Positions 1 to 7,984 of a stretch of DNA of 64,000 bases are shown one piece after another. The position numbers and the translations under genes were made by a program. Numbering within the stretch: the stretch's first letter is position 1; the number at the start of each line of letters is the position of its first letter. Source of the DNA: Emergencia timonensis (GTDB lineage Bacteria; Bacillota; Clostridia; Peptostreptococcales; Anaerovoracaceae); assembly GCF_900086585.1 (NCBI RefSeq), contig NZ_FLKM01000007.1, forward strand, positions 1 through 64,000, read 5' to 3'. Below the pieces are notes generated by a model. It worked only from the letters and a program-made list of their open reading frames with translations. It did no database searches and had not been told where the DNA came from.

Positions 1-74
1 GGCAGCCCCTGTGAGGCTGCTGCCGCTGTCCGTGATGTCCGTCATCAGCTTGCCTTCCGTAAGACAGCTTGATT

Positions 75-103
75 ATTATATCACCTTGGATCCGCTCTGT
101 CAA
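75..103 (-). promoter_or_regulatory. Sigma-A promoter, copy 1 of 3 in tandem (leftward)
   Basis: On the minus strand a perfect TTGACA (98-103) is followed by a 17-base spacer and a perfect TATAAT (75-80), then AATCAAGCTGTC, which also follows the other two copies in near-identical form. It is the copy nearest the left edge, so transcription leaves the window. No gene is visible in the 60 bases before the edge. Tandem consensus promoters like these are typical of rRNA or other stable-RNA operons in Firmicutes; that the target is an rRNA operon is inference. Confidence 0.85.
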
Positions 104-160
104 GCACTTTTTTCTGCAGCTTCCTGCATGTGCCTGCCGCCTCTCTCTGACAGCTTGATT

Positions 161-189
161 ATTCTACCATCTTTTCCTTACTCTGTCAA
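161..189 (-). promoter_or_regulatory. Sigma-A promoter, copy 2 of 3 in tandem (leftward)
   Basis: TTGACA (184-189), 17-base spacer, TAGAAT (161-166), then AATCAAGCTGTC. It lies 86 bases upstream of copy 1 and shares the sequence around the expected start site. Confidence 0.85.
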
Positions 190-266
190 GTGCCTTTTTA
201 ATATCCTTTTTCACCGCTTTCCGGTGTGGATATTTGCACTGACCGTCTCTCTCAGACAGCTTGACT

Positions 267-295
267 AGTTTACCATCTAACACACCCTTTGTCAA
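267..295 (-). promoter_or_regulatory. Sigma-A promoter, copy 3 of 3 in tandem (leftward)
   Basis: TTGACA (290-295), 17-base spacer, TAAACT (267-272), then AGTCAAGCTGTC. It is the most upstream copy, 106 bases from copy 2. The 300-420 stretch beyond it is very A/T-rich and could act as an UP element (inference). Confidence 0.8.
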
Positions 296-504
296 TAGAA
301 CAATTCAATAAAAAATAGAAAAATATTATTTGCATGTTTCCTACATTATATATGAATTTCTTATTTTTTTTATTTTTTGCTGTCAGTCAGTCATGTCCGA
401 AAAATAAGATTCCTTATTTTTCAACGATTTTACCCCTTTTGCATTTTCACGTTTTATTGTATGAAAGTCCTGTGATTATGAGGTGACAGAAAATTCACAT
501 AACC

Positions 505-533
505 TTGACAAATTTGAATTTAGCAAATATAAT
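505..533 (+). promoter_or_regulatory. Sigma-A promoter of the nhaC gene
   Basis: Perfect TTGACA (505-510), 17-base spacer and perfect TATAAT (528-533), pointing at the antiporter gene. A short hairpin, GTGCTT-GGGA-AAGCAC (539-554), lies in the leader, and AAGGAGG at 586-592 precedes the ATG at 600. Confidence 0.85.
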
Positions 534-599
534 TAAGATGTGCTTGGGAAAGCACGGATTTTATTTTATTTTACTTAATTTTATTAAGGAGGACTTATT

Positions 600-2093
600 A
601 TGGGTAGAAAGATTCCTTTATGGCAATGTTTCGTTGTCATCTTAGCAATGGTTGGATTACTAATGTGGTCCATTTTAGTTGACAGAGGCGGAGAACCTCA
701 TATTGCACTTATCTTAGCTGCTTGCGTTGCAGGTATTATTGCAGTTTTAAATGGTTGGAAATGGGCCTATCTTGAAAAAGGTATTCTGGCAGCGATCAAC
801 AGATCTATGCAGGCCTGCCTGATTCTGGCAATCGTAGGGTGTATGATTTGTTCATGGATGGCTGCAGGTACCATTCCTTCCATGATGTACTATGGCATCA
901 AGGTTATCAGCCCTGCTGTTTTCTTGGTTACAGCTTGCATCTTGTGCTCCATCGTATCTCTGGCGACAGGTTCATCCTGGTCCACAGCAGGCTCTATGGG
1001 TGTTGCCCTCATTGGCGTAGGTACCGCTTTAGGATTCCCTACGGCTATGACCGCAGGAGCTGTCGTATCTGGCGCATACTTCGGAGACAAGATGTCTCCA
1101 TTATCAGATACAACAAATCTGGCACCTGCTATGGCAGGTTCCAACCTGTTCGACCACATCAAGCACATGATCTACACCACTGGTACATCACTGATTATTG
1201 CGCTAGTCGCATACACAGTAATGGGATTCATGTATTCGTCTGACAAAGAGGTTGACATGAGTACCCTGACAGAAATTACACAGTTTATCGAACGTTCTTC
1301 TAACATCAGTGTTTTGACTCTGATTCCGCCGGTATTCGTAATTGCAGCAGTTGCTCTGAAACTACCAGCACTGCCAGCACTGCTCGGCGGGGTGTTCATC
1401 GGTGTACCGTTCATGTTTTGGAACAGACCGTATATCGAGACTGCTTTGGATGGTGATAGTTTAGTTAATAACGTTTTCAATATCATGAACAACGGTATCC
1501 ACATGGGTAATGTACCTGAAGGTGCTTCCGCAATCATCGAAGAATTATCAGGACTTCTCGGTCACGATGGTATGCAGAAAATGTTCTGGACCATCTCCAT
1601 CATTCTCTGTGCTATGTGCTTTGGCGGTATCGTAGACTGCACTGGTATCATGGGATCCTTCGCAAATCTTCTCTTGAAGGTTGCTAAAGGCAGAGGCGGA
1701 CTCGTACTGGCAACAGAATTCAGCTGCATCTTTGTAAACGCTATCTGCTGCGACCAGTACTTAGCACTCGTACTGCCTGGCAGAATGTTCAAAGAAGCAT
1801 TCGAAGATATGAGATTGGCTCCAAAGAACCTGTCCAGATGTCTGGAAGACTCCGGAACCATCACATCCAACTTCTTCCCTTGGAACACCTGCGGAGCTAC
1901 CATGAGAGATTTCCTTGGTGTAGGAAGCGGATACATACCGTATGCCATTTTGAACTGGTTGAATCCAGTTGTTTCTGTCATCTTCGGTTTCACAGGAATT
2001 ACCATGACCAAGATGAGCGAAGAAGAATATGAAAAGATTCTGGAAGAAAGAGAAAAAGAAAAAGAAGAAGCTCTTGCAGCTTTGGAAGCTTAG
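600..2093 (+). CDS. nhaC: NhaC-family Na+/H+ antiporter
   Basis: A 497-residue integral membrane protein with about a dozen hydrophobic segments and the conserved features of the NhaC antiporter family: the GSSWSTAGSMGVALIG segment (about residues 122-137) and DKMSPLSDTTNLAP (about 162-175), where the charged and polar residues take part in ion exchange. Family members swap cytoplasmic Na+ for external H+ (or dicarboxylate/amino-acid variants) across the cytoplasmic membrane. The C-terminal 25 residues are highly charged (repeated Glu/Lys) and cytoplasmic. It is a single-gene unit: consensus promoter at 505-533, AAGGAGG with 7 bases to the ATG, and its own terminator. A decayed paralogue follows it. 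Family assignment is firm; the transported ion pair is not proven by sequence. Confidence 0.92.
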   Translation: MGRKIPLWQCFVVILAMVGLLMWSILVDRGGEPHIALILAACVAGIIAVLNGWKWAYLEKGILAAINRSMQACLILAIVGCMICSWMAAGTIPSMMYYGIKVISPAVFLVTACILCSIVSLATGSSWSTAGSMGVALIGVGTALGFPTAMTAGAVVSGAYFGDKMSPLSDTTNLAPAMAGSNLFDHIKHMIYTTGTSLIIALVAYTVMGFMYSSDKEVDMSTLTEITQFIERSSNISVLTLIPPVFVIAAVALKLPALPALLGGVFIGVPFMFWNRPYIETALDGDSLVNNVFNIMNNGIHMGNVPEGASAIIEELSGLLGHDGMQKMFWTISIILCAMCFGGIVDCTGIMGSFANLLLKVAKGRGGLVLATEFSCIFVNAICCDQYLALVLPGRMFKEAFEDMRLAPKNLSRCLEDSGTITSNFFPWNTCGATMRDFLGVGSGYIPYAILNWLNPVVSVIFGFTGITMTKMSEEEYEKILEEREKEKEEALAALEA

Positions 2094-2129
2094 CACTAAA
2101 AATCATTGAGAATAGAATAAAATCTATAA

Positions 2130-2160
2130 AAACAGGATGCATTTTTTATGCATCCTGTTT
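2130..2160 (+). terminator. Rho-independent terminator of nhaC
   Basis: Perfect 13-base stem AAACAGGATGCAT / ATGCATCCTGTTT around a T-rich loop, 37 bases after the nhaC stop codon. The arm ends in TTT. Confidence 0.85.
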
Positions 2161-2194
2161 CTTACTCTTTATTGCAGAAATTCCCGATAAGTGA

Positions 2195-2733
2195 TTATTT
2201 ACGGAATCCGGCATCCAGTCTTCTATTAACCGCTCCATGCAAACTATGCCGATTCTATTTGCAGTAGGTTCTTTGGTTGGCACCTGGATATCAGACGCCG
2301 TCATACCAGCCATGATTTATTATGATTTGATAAGCCTAAACCTCCCATTCTTCTGATGGCCAGCTGCATCCTTTGCAGTATCATCTCCCTGTCTACATGT
2401 TCTTTTTGGATTACTGCAGAGAAAGCTTACGAAGATAGAAGACCGGCTCCGAAGAATCTGTTCTGATGCCTAGAGGACTCCGGAACGCTCATACCCAATC
2501 TGGAGCCATGAAGCACCTGCGGTGTTACCATGAGCACCTTTCTCAGCGTATCTCAGTGGGGTGCAGGCAGATATTGACCCTATGCTATCCTATGTCGGCT
2601 AAATTCGCTCATATTCATCTTCTATAGATTCACAGGAATCTCAATGGAGAAGACGAGCGACGAAGAATATGAAAAAATTCTGGAGTGAAGACAAAAAGAC
2701 AATACGGATGCTTTGCAAAATATGGATGCTTAA
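2195..2733 (+). pseudogene. Decayed, internally deleted second nhaC copy
   Basis: Translating in short pieces gives recognisable NhaC blocks in the correct order: INRSMQ followed by IPAMIYYDLIS (from about 2225), SCILCSIISLSTCSFW (about 2364), then directly AYEDRRPAPKNL and CLEDSGT (about 2427), TCGVTMSTFLSV, PYAIL, and FTGISMEKTSDEEYEKILE (about 2629). Several in-frame stops and frameshifts interrupt it. About 300 residues of the middle are missing. Matches to the intact neighbour are best at the C-terminal end, while the N-terminal block is more divergent, so this looks like an old tandem duplicate that lost function, not a recent copy. It keeps its own terminator. Confidence 0.9.
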
Positions 2734-2753
2734 CAAATAGATGATAAATGAAT

Positions 2754-2789
2754 AAAAATAGAGTGGCAGAATTCTGTCACTCTATTTTT
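2754..2789 (+). terminator. Terminator after the nhaC pseudogene
   Basis: Hairpin AATAGAGTG-G-CAGAATTCTG-T-CACTCTATT with a flanking A-run and T-run, so it can work in both directions. It separates the nhaC pair from the leftward peptide locus. Confidence 0.8.
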
Positions 2790-2837
2790 ATTTAATAGGG
2801 ATTTCACTTATTCATTTTTTCCAAAGTACAATTGTCG

Positions 2838-4229
2838 TTAGGTTTCTAATTCTGATAAATAAAGATAAAGTCTATCAATTGTCTTTCGGAACAATTCAAT
2901 TGGGGCAGCTAGGGATATCCTTAGCCAGTAATCATTTTCATTTGCCTTTTTTAGTGCAAATCCCGATTCAGTGAATACTGCGATCCCGGTTTTCTGAAGA
3001 AGATCTTTGCAAAACTCCAGTTCGCTAATGTGACAGCATGGCTTTAGCTTCACTAAGTAGTTAAAACCACCGTCCATCTGGGTGGATTCATATAAAAAAG
3101 GGAATAATTTTCTTTCTACATACTCCTTATTAGAAGCAAAAATTTTTCCCTGTGCAAGCATTTCTTCTTTGTATTTCTCATATTCATTCAAAAGGTGCTG
3201 ATCCATTAATTCTAATACATAGTCTCTGATGACTTGAGAACATAACACTGTGGTGGAGAAAAAAATTCGCTTAAAGCAGCAAATGAGTCTTTTACACTCC
3301 TTCTCTGTCCGCCCATATTGTTCACTCAAATACAAGCAGCGAAAGAGCAATGTAAGCCATACAGCAATTGTTGGCGTATTGGGAGGATTCATGATACTGA
3401 CTTGCTTCAATCTAACAAACTGCATCAGATCGTAGCAGCCCGCGATATAACCGATTCTGAAACCGGGAACACTTTCAGTTTTAGAAAAAGATGTTACAAT
3501 AATGCTCTTTTCCAGCATTCTGTTTTTTAGAATGGACGGTTCTGGCGCAGTCACCTCTTTTTCGGACATGATAATATTACAAACGCAATCAAAGATACAG
3601 TATATTCCTTTTTGATGTAATATTTGCATAATCTCATCAAGTTCTCCATCTGTGTATTTTTCACCAGATGGATTACACGGATAGGAAAATACGAGAACAT
3701 CGGGTTTAAATTGTTCAATATCCTCCTTCAATTCACTTACTGTAGGCATATCTCTATCAGACAGAGCAGACCGACTTTCTTGAAGCTGATAACCATATTG
3801 CGTCCCAAGAGTCATATAAAGAGGGTAAGTCATCCCAACCAGAAGCAGCTTTTCCTTACTGATCGAATGAAGGTAGGCAAGGGCAAGGTCTGCTGCCTGG
3901 CTTGCACCAATTGTCATACTGACGTCAAGGTCTGCTTTGAGAAATATATCTCCTCTTGAATACAGGAACCGCTCATAGAGAATGGCCGCATACTTCACCG
4001 TCTGAAATCCATCCAAAGAGGTATACTGTTGATACAAAAAATTCTCTTCAATTTCCTTCTGCATGGTCTCCTTCCATATTGTCGGTATGGGAAGATGATT
4101 GACGCCTGAAGAAAGCATCATATATTCATTTCTCACCGGGAGGTAAAACACTTCTTCATGGATTCTGAATTGACTGGATAAAAATAGATTTGGATTCCAA
4201 GGTTCCTCACTTTGTTTCCTTTTACTCAT
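2838..4229 (-). CDS. PLP-dependent aminotransferase-like enzyme of the RiPP locus
   Basis: A 463-residue fold-type I pyridoxal-phosphate protein. Visible class I/II aminotransferase signs are GASQAADLAL (cofactor phosphate region, about residues 108-117), YPCNPSGEKYT (about 184-194; the substrate/PLP Asn-Pro motif), and SFSKTESVPGFRIGY (about 248-262), whose lysine would form the Schiff base. The protein is longer than usual, with an extra helical insert around residues 300-370. It is the last gene of a leftward set, 17 bases after the ABC transporter stop, with AGGAGG just before its ATG. A PLP enzyme beside a radical-SAM peptide maturase suggests modification of the peptide or supply of a building block, but the reaction cannot be read from sequence. 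Ordinary amino-acid transamination is the alternative. Confidence 0.75.
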   Translation of the reverse strand: MSKRKQSEEPWNPNLFLSSQFRIHEEVFYLPVRNEYMMLSSGVNHLPIPTIWKETMQKEIEENFLYQQYTSLDGFQTVKYAAILYERFLYSRGDIFLKADLDVSMTIGASQAADLALAYLHSISKEKLLLVGMTYPLYMTLGTQYGYQLQESRSALSDRDMPTVSELKEDIEQFKPDVLVFSYPCNPSGEKYTDGELDEIMQILHQKGIYCIFDCVCNIIMSEKEVTAPEPSILKNRMLEKSIIVTSFSKTESVPGFRIGYIAGCYDLMQFVRLKQVSIMNPPNTPTIAVWLTLLFRCLYLSEQYGRTEKECKRLICCFKRIFFSTTVLCSQVIRDYVLELMDQHLLNEYEKYKEEMLAQGKIFASNKEYVERKLFPFLYESTQMDGGFNYLVKLKPCCHISELEFCKDLLQKTGIAVFTESGFALKKANENDYWLRISLAAPIELFRKTIDRLYLYLSELET

Positions 4230-4246
4230 CTTTCCCTCCTCAAAAA

Positions 4247-5911
4247 TTAAACTAGCTGAATATTCTGGTCAATAATTTGGTACATGTAATCCCCAATTCC
4301 CATCAGACTTTTTCTATGAGTGATGACAAGAATAGTTTTATTCTTCAGCTCTCTGATGGTATCAAAGATAATTCGTTCCGTTTCTTCATCTAGAGCAGAA
4401 GTCGGTTCATCAAAGATGATAATCGGTGCGTCTTTCAGCAATGCTCTAGCAATAGCCAATCGCTGCCGTTGTCCGCCAGAAAGCGTGTAACCTCTATCCC
4501 CCAGTTCGGTGTCCAGTTTACAAGGCATTTCCATGACTTCTTCTAACATTCCAGCTTTTTTCAGTGCTGAAAAAAGTTCTTCGTCAGTATATTGGTTCTG
4601 TTCCTCAGCCAAATTATCCCTAATGGTTTCATTGAAAAACAGGTTATCCTGAGATACTAAGGAAATATGTTTCCTCAAATAATCTAGATTGATATCTTCG
4701 AGAATATGTCCTCCGATCGAGAGCGATCCTTCCGTGGTATCCCAAAGACCAGTGATCAGATGAATCATCGTTGTTTTACCTTGACCGCTTGCGCCGACAA
4801 TAACATGTGTTTTACCCGATTTCATCTTAACCTGCACCCTATCAAATATTTTCTTACCTGTTGGGTAAGAAAACCCCATATTATGAAACTCAATATCAAA
4901 TTGCTCAAATACAGGCGTCTTCTGTCTATCCTGTATATCCACAGCACAATAAATCTTATCAATTCGACGGAGTGACGGCATCAGTTTATTTCCCTGAACT
5001 CGTAACGCTGCAACAATTCTACCAGGCTCAATCAAAAAATCCGAATACTGAATAAAGGCCACCAATACGCCAATGGTTGCCATTCCCTTAAATATTTTAT
5101 ATCCTTCATATGCCATAGCCGCTGCGATGGAAAGAATAATGAATCCTTCCAGTACACCATAACTGACATGGGATAAGGTCACAATCTTCTTATACGTCAT
5201 TGACAAATTCTTTAACATCTGTCCATATTTTGTCCTGCACTTTTCCTTGATGCCGTGAGAAGCAATTAGCGCCGCATTGGAAACGAATTCTTCTGTCAAT
5301 GAATTCTCTCGTGCCATTTCTTCCCGTAGCTTAGTATAATGATCATCTAATTTCCATTCCAAGTTATTTTGAACAAGAAGAATAAAGGGAATGAATATCA
5401 ACAGAATCAACACTAAATCCCACTGTAGATAAGTCAGAATAGCAAGAATCGCCACTGATGTCGTTAAGTCCGCAACTGTTCTGTACACCTGATAAGTAAA
5501 AGAGGCTACTTCCATATTATCCTCCATAATCACTTCCATCATATCGCCGGTTTTGTTTTTAATATAGAATTCTCCCTTTTTCTCAAAAAAGAGATCCATT
5601 GTAATCTTTTCTAATTTTTTTGCGTATTGAAACTCCCTCTTTGATGTATAAATATTGATGATTGCACGCAGGACTGCTTTGGTTATGTTAATAACAAAAA
5701 ACAACAAAGCGAGCTTAAAGAACCGGGACAAATCACCCGCATCCACCAAAGCATCAATCACATGTACTGTAATTAAGGGTAACAAAAACGTAACTCCGGC
5801 ATAAATAATGAGTAAAACTAAATACCCACTCATAGTTTCATCATATTCTTTGGCAATCTGATGTGTACGTTTCAGCGCTTGCATAAATGTTCCACTACCA
5901 CGTAATTTCAT
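4247..5911 (-). CDS. ABC transporter, fused membrane and ATPase domains (peptide export)
   Basis: A 554-residue half-transporter. About six membrane segments fill residues 25-300. The ATPase domain follows with Walker A GASGQGKTT (about 373-381), signature LSGGQRQR (about 473-480), Walker B IIIFDEPTSALDE and the H-loop ITHR. This is the ABCB/MsbA-type layout; two copies would form the pump. It has no N-terminal C39 peptidase, so it would not trim a leader during export. It lies between the precursor-peptide region and the PLP enzyme, all leftward, which suggests that it exports the mature product or gives self-protection. No good Shine-Dalgarno is seen before the chosen ATG, so the start is uncertain. 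Confidence 0.85.
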   Translation of the reverse strand: MKLRGSGTFMQALKRTHQIAKEYDETMSGYLVLLIIYAGVTFLLPLITVHVIDALVDAGDLSRFFKLALLFFVINITKAVLRAIINIYTSKREFQYAKKLEKITMDLFFEKKGEFYIKNKTGDMMEVIMEDNMEVASFTYQVYRTVADLTTSVAILAILTYLQWDLVLILLIFIPFILLVQNNLEWKLDDHYTKLREEMARENSLTEEFVSNAALIASHGIKEKCRTKYGQMLKNLSMTYKKIVTLSHVSYGVLEGFIILSIAAAMAYEGYKIFKGMATIGVLVAFIQYSDFLIEPGRIVAALRVQGNKLMPSLRRIDKIYCAVDIQDRQKTPVFEQFDIEFHNMGFSYPTGKKIFDRVQVKMKSGKTHVIVGASGQGKTTMIHLITGLWDTTEGSLSIGGHILEDINLDYLRKHISLVSQDNLFFNETIRDNLAEEQNQYTDEELFSALKKAGMLEEVMEMPCKLDTELGDRGYTLSGGQRQRLAIARALLKDAPIIIFDEPTSALDEETERIIFDTIRELKNKTILVITHRKSLMGIGDYMYQIIDQNIQLV

Positions 5912-5988
5912 AATGTCATACTCTCTATTTATTAAGCATGAATCGGTGTATAAATTTGATATAGTTCATACACTGACCCACTTTCATA

Positions 5989-6103
5989 TTACAACTCTAC
6001 TGTACTTTGCAAAGGCCTATAGCTAGGCGGTGCACGCTCTAAACAAAAGGCCATTATCTCGTTGATTACTACTTTTCTATGGTCATCTTTATTATATCTT
6101 CAT
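5989..6103 (-). pseudogene. Decayed second precursor-peptide gene
   Basis: This minus-strand stretch aligns with the intact precursor gene at 6178-6276 and also with its downstream flank. The ATG at 6103 is followed by a TAA after three codons. In a shifted frame the relic reads VVINEIMAFCLERAPPSYRP, parallel to AVIDGKMAVCLKRDPSPCRH of the intact peptide. The first cysteine is kept, but the second and third are replaced (PSY for SPC, and no later Cys). The homology continues past the stop, showing a tandem duplication of gene plus flank, with decay of the promoter-distal copy. Confidence 0.75.
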
Positions 6104-6177
6104 CAACTTTTAAAAGCAAAGGGCAGCGTATGAATTATAAGTGAGTCTATACACTGCCCCGCCTTCATGTTACAACT

Positions 6178-6276
6178 TTAATACACTGTGCACTTATGTC
6201 TACAAGGCGATGGATCACGCTTTAAACAAACAGCCATTTTTCCATCAATTACAGCTGGCTCTACGATCATCTTCAT
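6178..6276 (-). CDS. Cysteine-containing RiPP precursor peptide, 32 aa
   Basis: A 32-codon gene with a strong ribosome-binding site (AAAGGAGG, 8 bases before ATG), directly downstream of the radical-SAM maturase. The N-terminal half starts MKMIVEPAVIDGKMAV and would serve as leader. The C-terminal half is CLKRDPSPCRHKCTVY, with three cysteines spaced C-X7-C-X3-C. Short cysteine-rich peptides beginning MK-x-I-x-x-P and adjacent to a SPASM radical-SAM enzyme resemble the clostridial Clo7bot-type Cys-rich RiPP precursors from memory; I could not compare them. Expected chemistry is radical thioether cross-linking at the cysteines (sactipeptide/ranthipeptide type), which is inference. A degenerate tandem copy follows. 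Confidence 0.8.
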   Translation of the reverse strand: MKMIVEPAVIDGKMAVCLKRDPSPCRHKCTVY

Positions 6277-6324
6277 TGTGTGTTCCTCCTTTCTTCAAAA
6301 CTTATAATACAATTTGTACTATCG

Positions 6325-7629
6325 TTACCCAAAAGCATCGCACTTCAGCTTGATGTATTCCTCTATCTCATATTTCCAGCTTTCACAAATTGGTTCACCC
6401 GCTTCTCGTCCGTTATATTGGCAGCCACCCATGCAAATCGGCAGAATATTGCATTCTCTACATTTTTTGAAGTCAAAAGGAGACCAAGTCATGTATTTGG
6501 TATAGTTTCGATTTGGATTTTGTGTTAACTGACTAAAATCCTCCAAGTCTTCTATATTTCCGATACTGTTTTTCTTGATACCGATATCATTCAGGCATTT
6601 ATACATGTCTCCACCCGCATCTATGACAAAAGAGTAAAGATAGTCGGCACCGCAATTTATGCGAGTTGGCGCAGGATAGTCCGTTTGCATCTTCTTTGAA
6701 AACAGCAATTTTTCATAATTTACATAAGTACGGGCAAATTCTTCTGCACTCAGGCAGTTTTCAGAACACTCTTTGCTGCAATCTGTATTTGCCTCCACAT
6801 GACCTAAGTAAAGGTTCTCCCCGAGTTTTTTTTCCATCATCAGTTCCAAAAGCTGTTCCAGTTCACCTTCCGTTTCCTTATCTACATTTATTCGAATCGA
6901 TGTACAAATTCCTTGACTCTTTACAAGAAGTATATTTTCTACAATGCGGTCAAAGGTTGGTTCACCGCTGTTATTTATCAACTTCCGCTTCTGGTTATGT
7001 GTCTTCGGGAGTCCATCCAAAGTAATCTGTATAAAGGTTACTTTATATTCTCTTAACTTCTGAACAGTTTCTTCATCCAAGAGATAACCATTTGTAACCA
7101 TCCCGGCTTCATAATCTACGTTTTCCTTTAGACAGATTTCTATCAACTGCTCTGACATACTGTAAATAGTTTTCTTTGCTAAAAGTGGTTCACCACCAAA
7201 CCAAGTGATATTTATGTTTTGACCGTTCTTTGCAAAATTTGACGCCATAGAAATGATTTTTTTTTGAAGTTCCTTTGACATAATGCCCTTCTGTGTGCCT
7301 TCAAAACAATATGGACATGCAAAGTTGCAAGCCATAGTTGGCGCTATAACCAATCCCAACCCACTTTTTTCGTATTTCCCCAAGTTATAATTCATTTCAA
7401 GCTGCTGTAATTCATCGGTAGCGTCATCCACTAAAAAGCCTACTCTTTTCATTTCCTTCACCAGATCAGTCTCTTTCACCTCATTTCCTTGCCGAACTGT
7501 ATCCAATATGTCTAATGCTGGTCTATCCAAGGCAGCAGTGGCTATCGTTCGGCTGTTAAACATCAAGTGTTCACCGTTATATATCACACTGATATTGTAT
7601 CTTGATTCTTTCATGACGTACTCCTTCAA
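6325..7629 (-). CDS. Radical SAM/SPASM peptide maturase
   Basis: A 434-residue enzyme. The radical-SAM 4Fe-4S motif C-X3-C-X2-C appears as MACNFACPYCFE (about residues 99-110), followed by the FGGEPLL SAM-binding segment (about 143-149). The C-terminal SPASM region holds further cysteines: NCGADYLYSF, DMYKCLNDIG, then CRECNILPICMGGC (about 397-410) and a final CESW and KLKC, for auxiliary Fe-S clusters. The first 90 residues form a peptide-recognition (RRE-like) region. The layout matches maturases that install thioether cross-links in small cysteine-rich peptides. The probable substrate gene starts 49 bases downstream. The long A/T-rich upstream region with 20-bp tandem repeats probably carries the control of the whole locus. 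Confidence 0.9.
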   Translation of the reverse strand: MKEYVMKESRYNISVIYNGEHLMFNSRTIATAALDRPALDILDTVRQGNEVKETDLVKEMKRVGFLVDDATDELQQLEMNYNLGKYEKSGLGLVIAPTMACNFACPYCFEGTQKGIMSKELQKKIISMASNFAKNGQNINITWFGGEPLLAKKTIYSMSEQLIEICLKENVDYEAGMVTNGYLLDEETVQKLREYKVTFIQITLDGLPKTHNQKRKLINNSGEPTFDRIVENILLVKSQGICTSIRINVDKETEGELEQLLELMMEKKLGENLYLGHVEANTDCSKECSENCLSAEEFARTYVNYEKLLFSKKMQTDYPAPTRINCGADYLYSFVIDAGGDMYKCLNDIGIKKNSIGNIEDLEDFSQLTQNPNRNYTKYMTWSPFDFKKCRECNILPICMGGCQYNGREAGEPICESWKYEIEEYIKLKCDAFG

Positions 7630-7772
7630 CTAATATGAATGCTCCCAATGTCATAGTAAATAGCAACATATAAGAACTTCGTTTTTTTGCATGGGTGGCA
7701 AAATATATATTCAGAATTATTTACCAATTATACTATTGTCCGACTTGCATGGTTACTTTTTTGTCTAAATTT

Positions 7773-7812
7773 CAACATTTATCTAAATATTACGACATTT
7801 ATCTTTAAATTA
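7773..7812. repeat. Two tandem 20-bp repeats in the RiPP promoter region
   Basis: CAACATTTATCTAAATATTA is followed at once by CGACATTTATCTTTAAATTA: 16 of 20 positions match, with a period of exactly 20 bp (about two helical turns). A weaker related half, TGTCTAAAT, lies at 762-770 in the same numbering (7762-7770). Directly repeated sites one or two turns apart are the usual arrangement for regulators of peptide genes (for example LytTR-type), so this may be an activator site for the maturase/precursor unit. The rest of 7630-7896 is A/T-rich with no gene seen. Confidence 0.5.
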
Positions 7813-7896
7813 ACATAGTTTACTGATGTGTTTTTTTTATGTTGTTAATGCTAAAATACTTGTCAATTTTTATAGGTAAAAGCTACTTTGTACATG

Positions 7897-7934
7897 AAAA
7901 AAGAGCAGGATTTCATACTGATGAAATTCTACTC
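7897..7934 (-). terminator. Terminator of the pflB-pflA operon
   Basis: On the minus strand GAGTAGAATTTCAT-CAGT-ATGAAATCCTGCTC forms a 14-base stem with one or two mismatches, followed by TTTTTT. It lies 50 bases after the pflA stop codon. Confidence 0.85.
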
Positions 7935-7984
7935 TTATATAATTTAGTTTATATTATCTAAAGCTATAAAGACATTGAATAGAT

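Noticed and set aside
11..268. 85-codon open frame on the plus strand
   Set aside because: It runs through the three tandem minus-strand promoters, has no ribosome-binding site and its sequence is explained by the promoter repeats.
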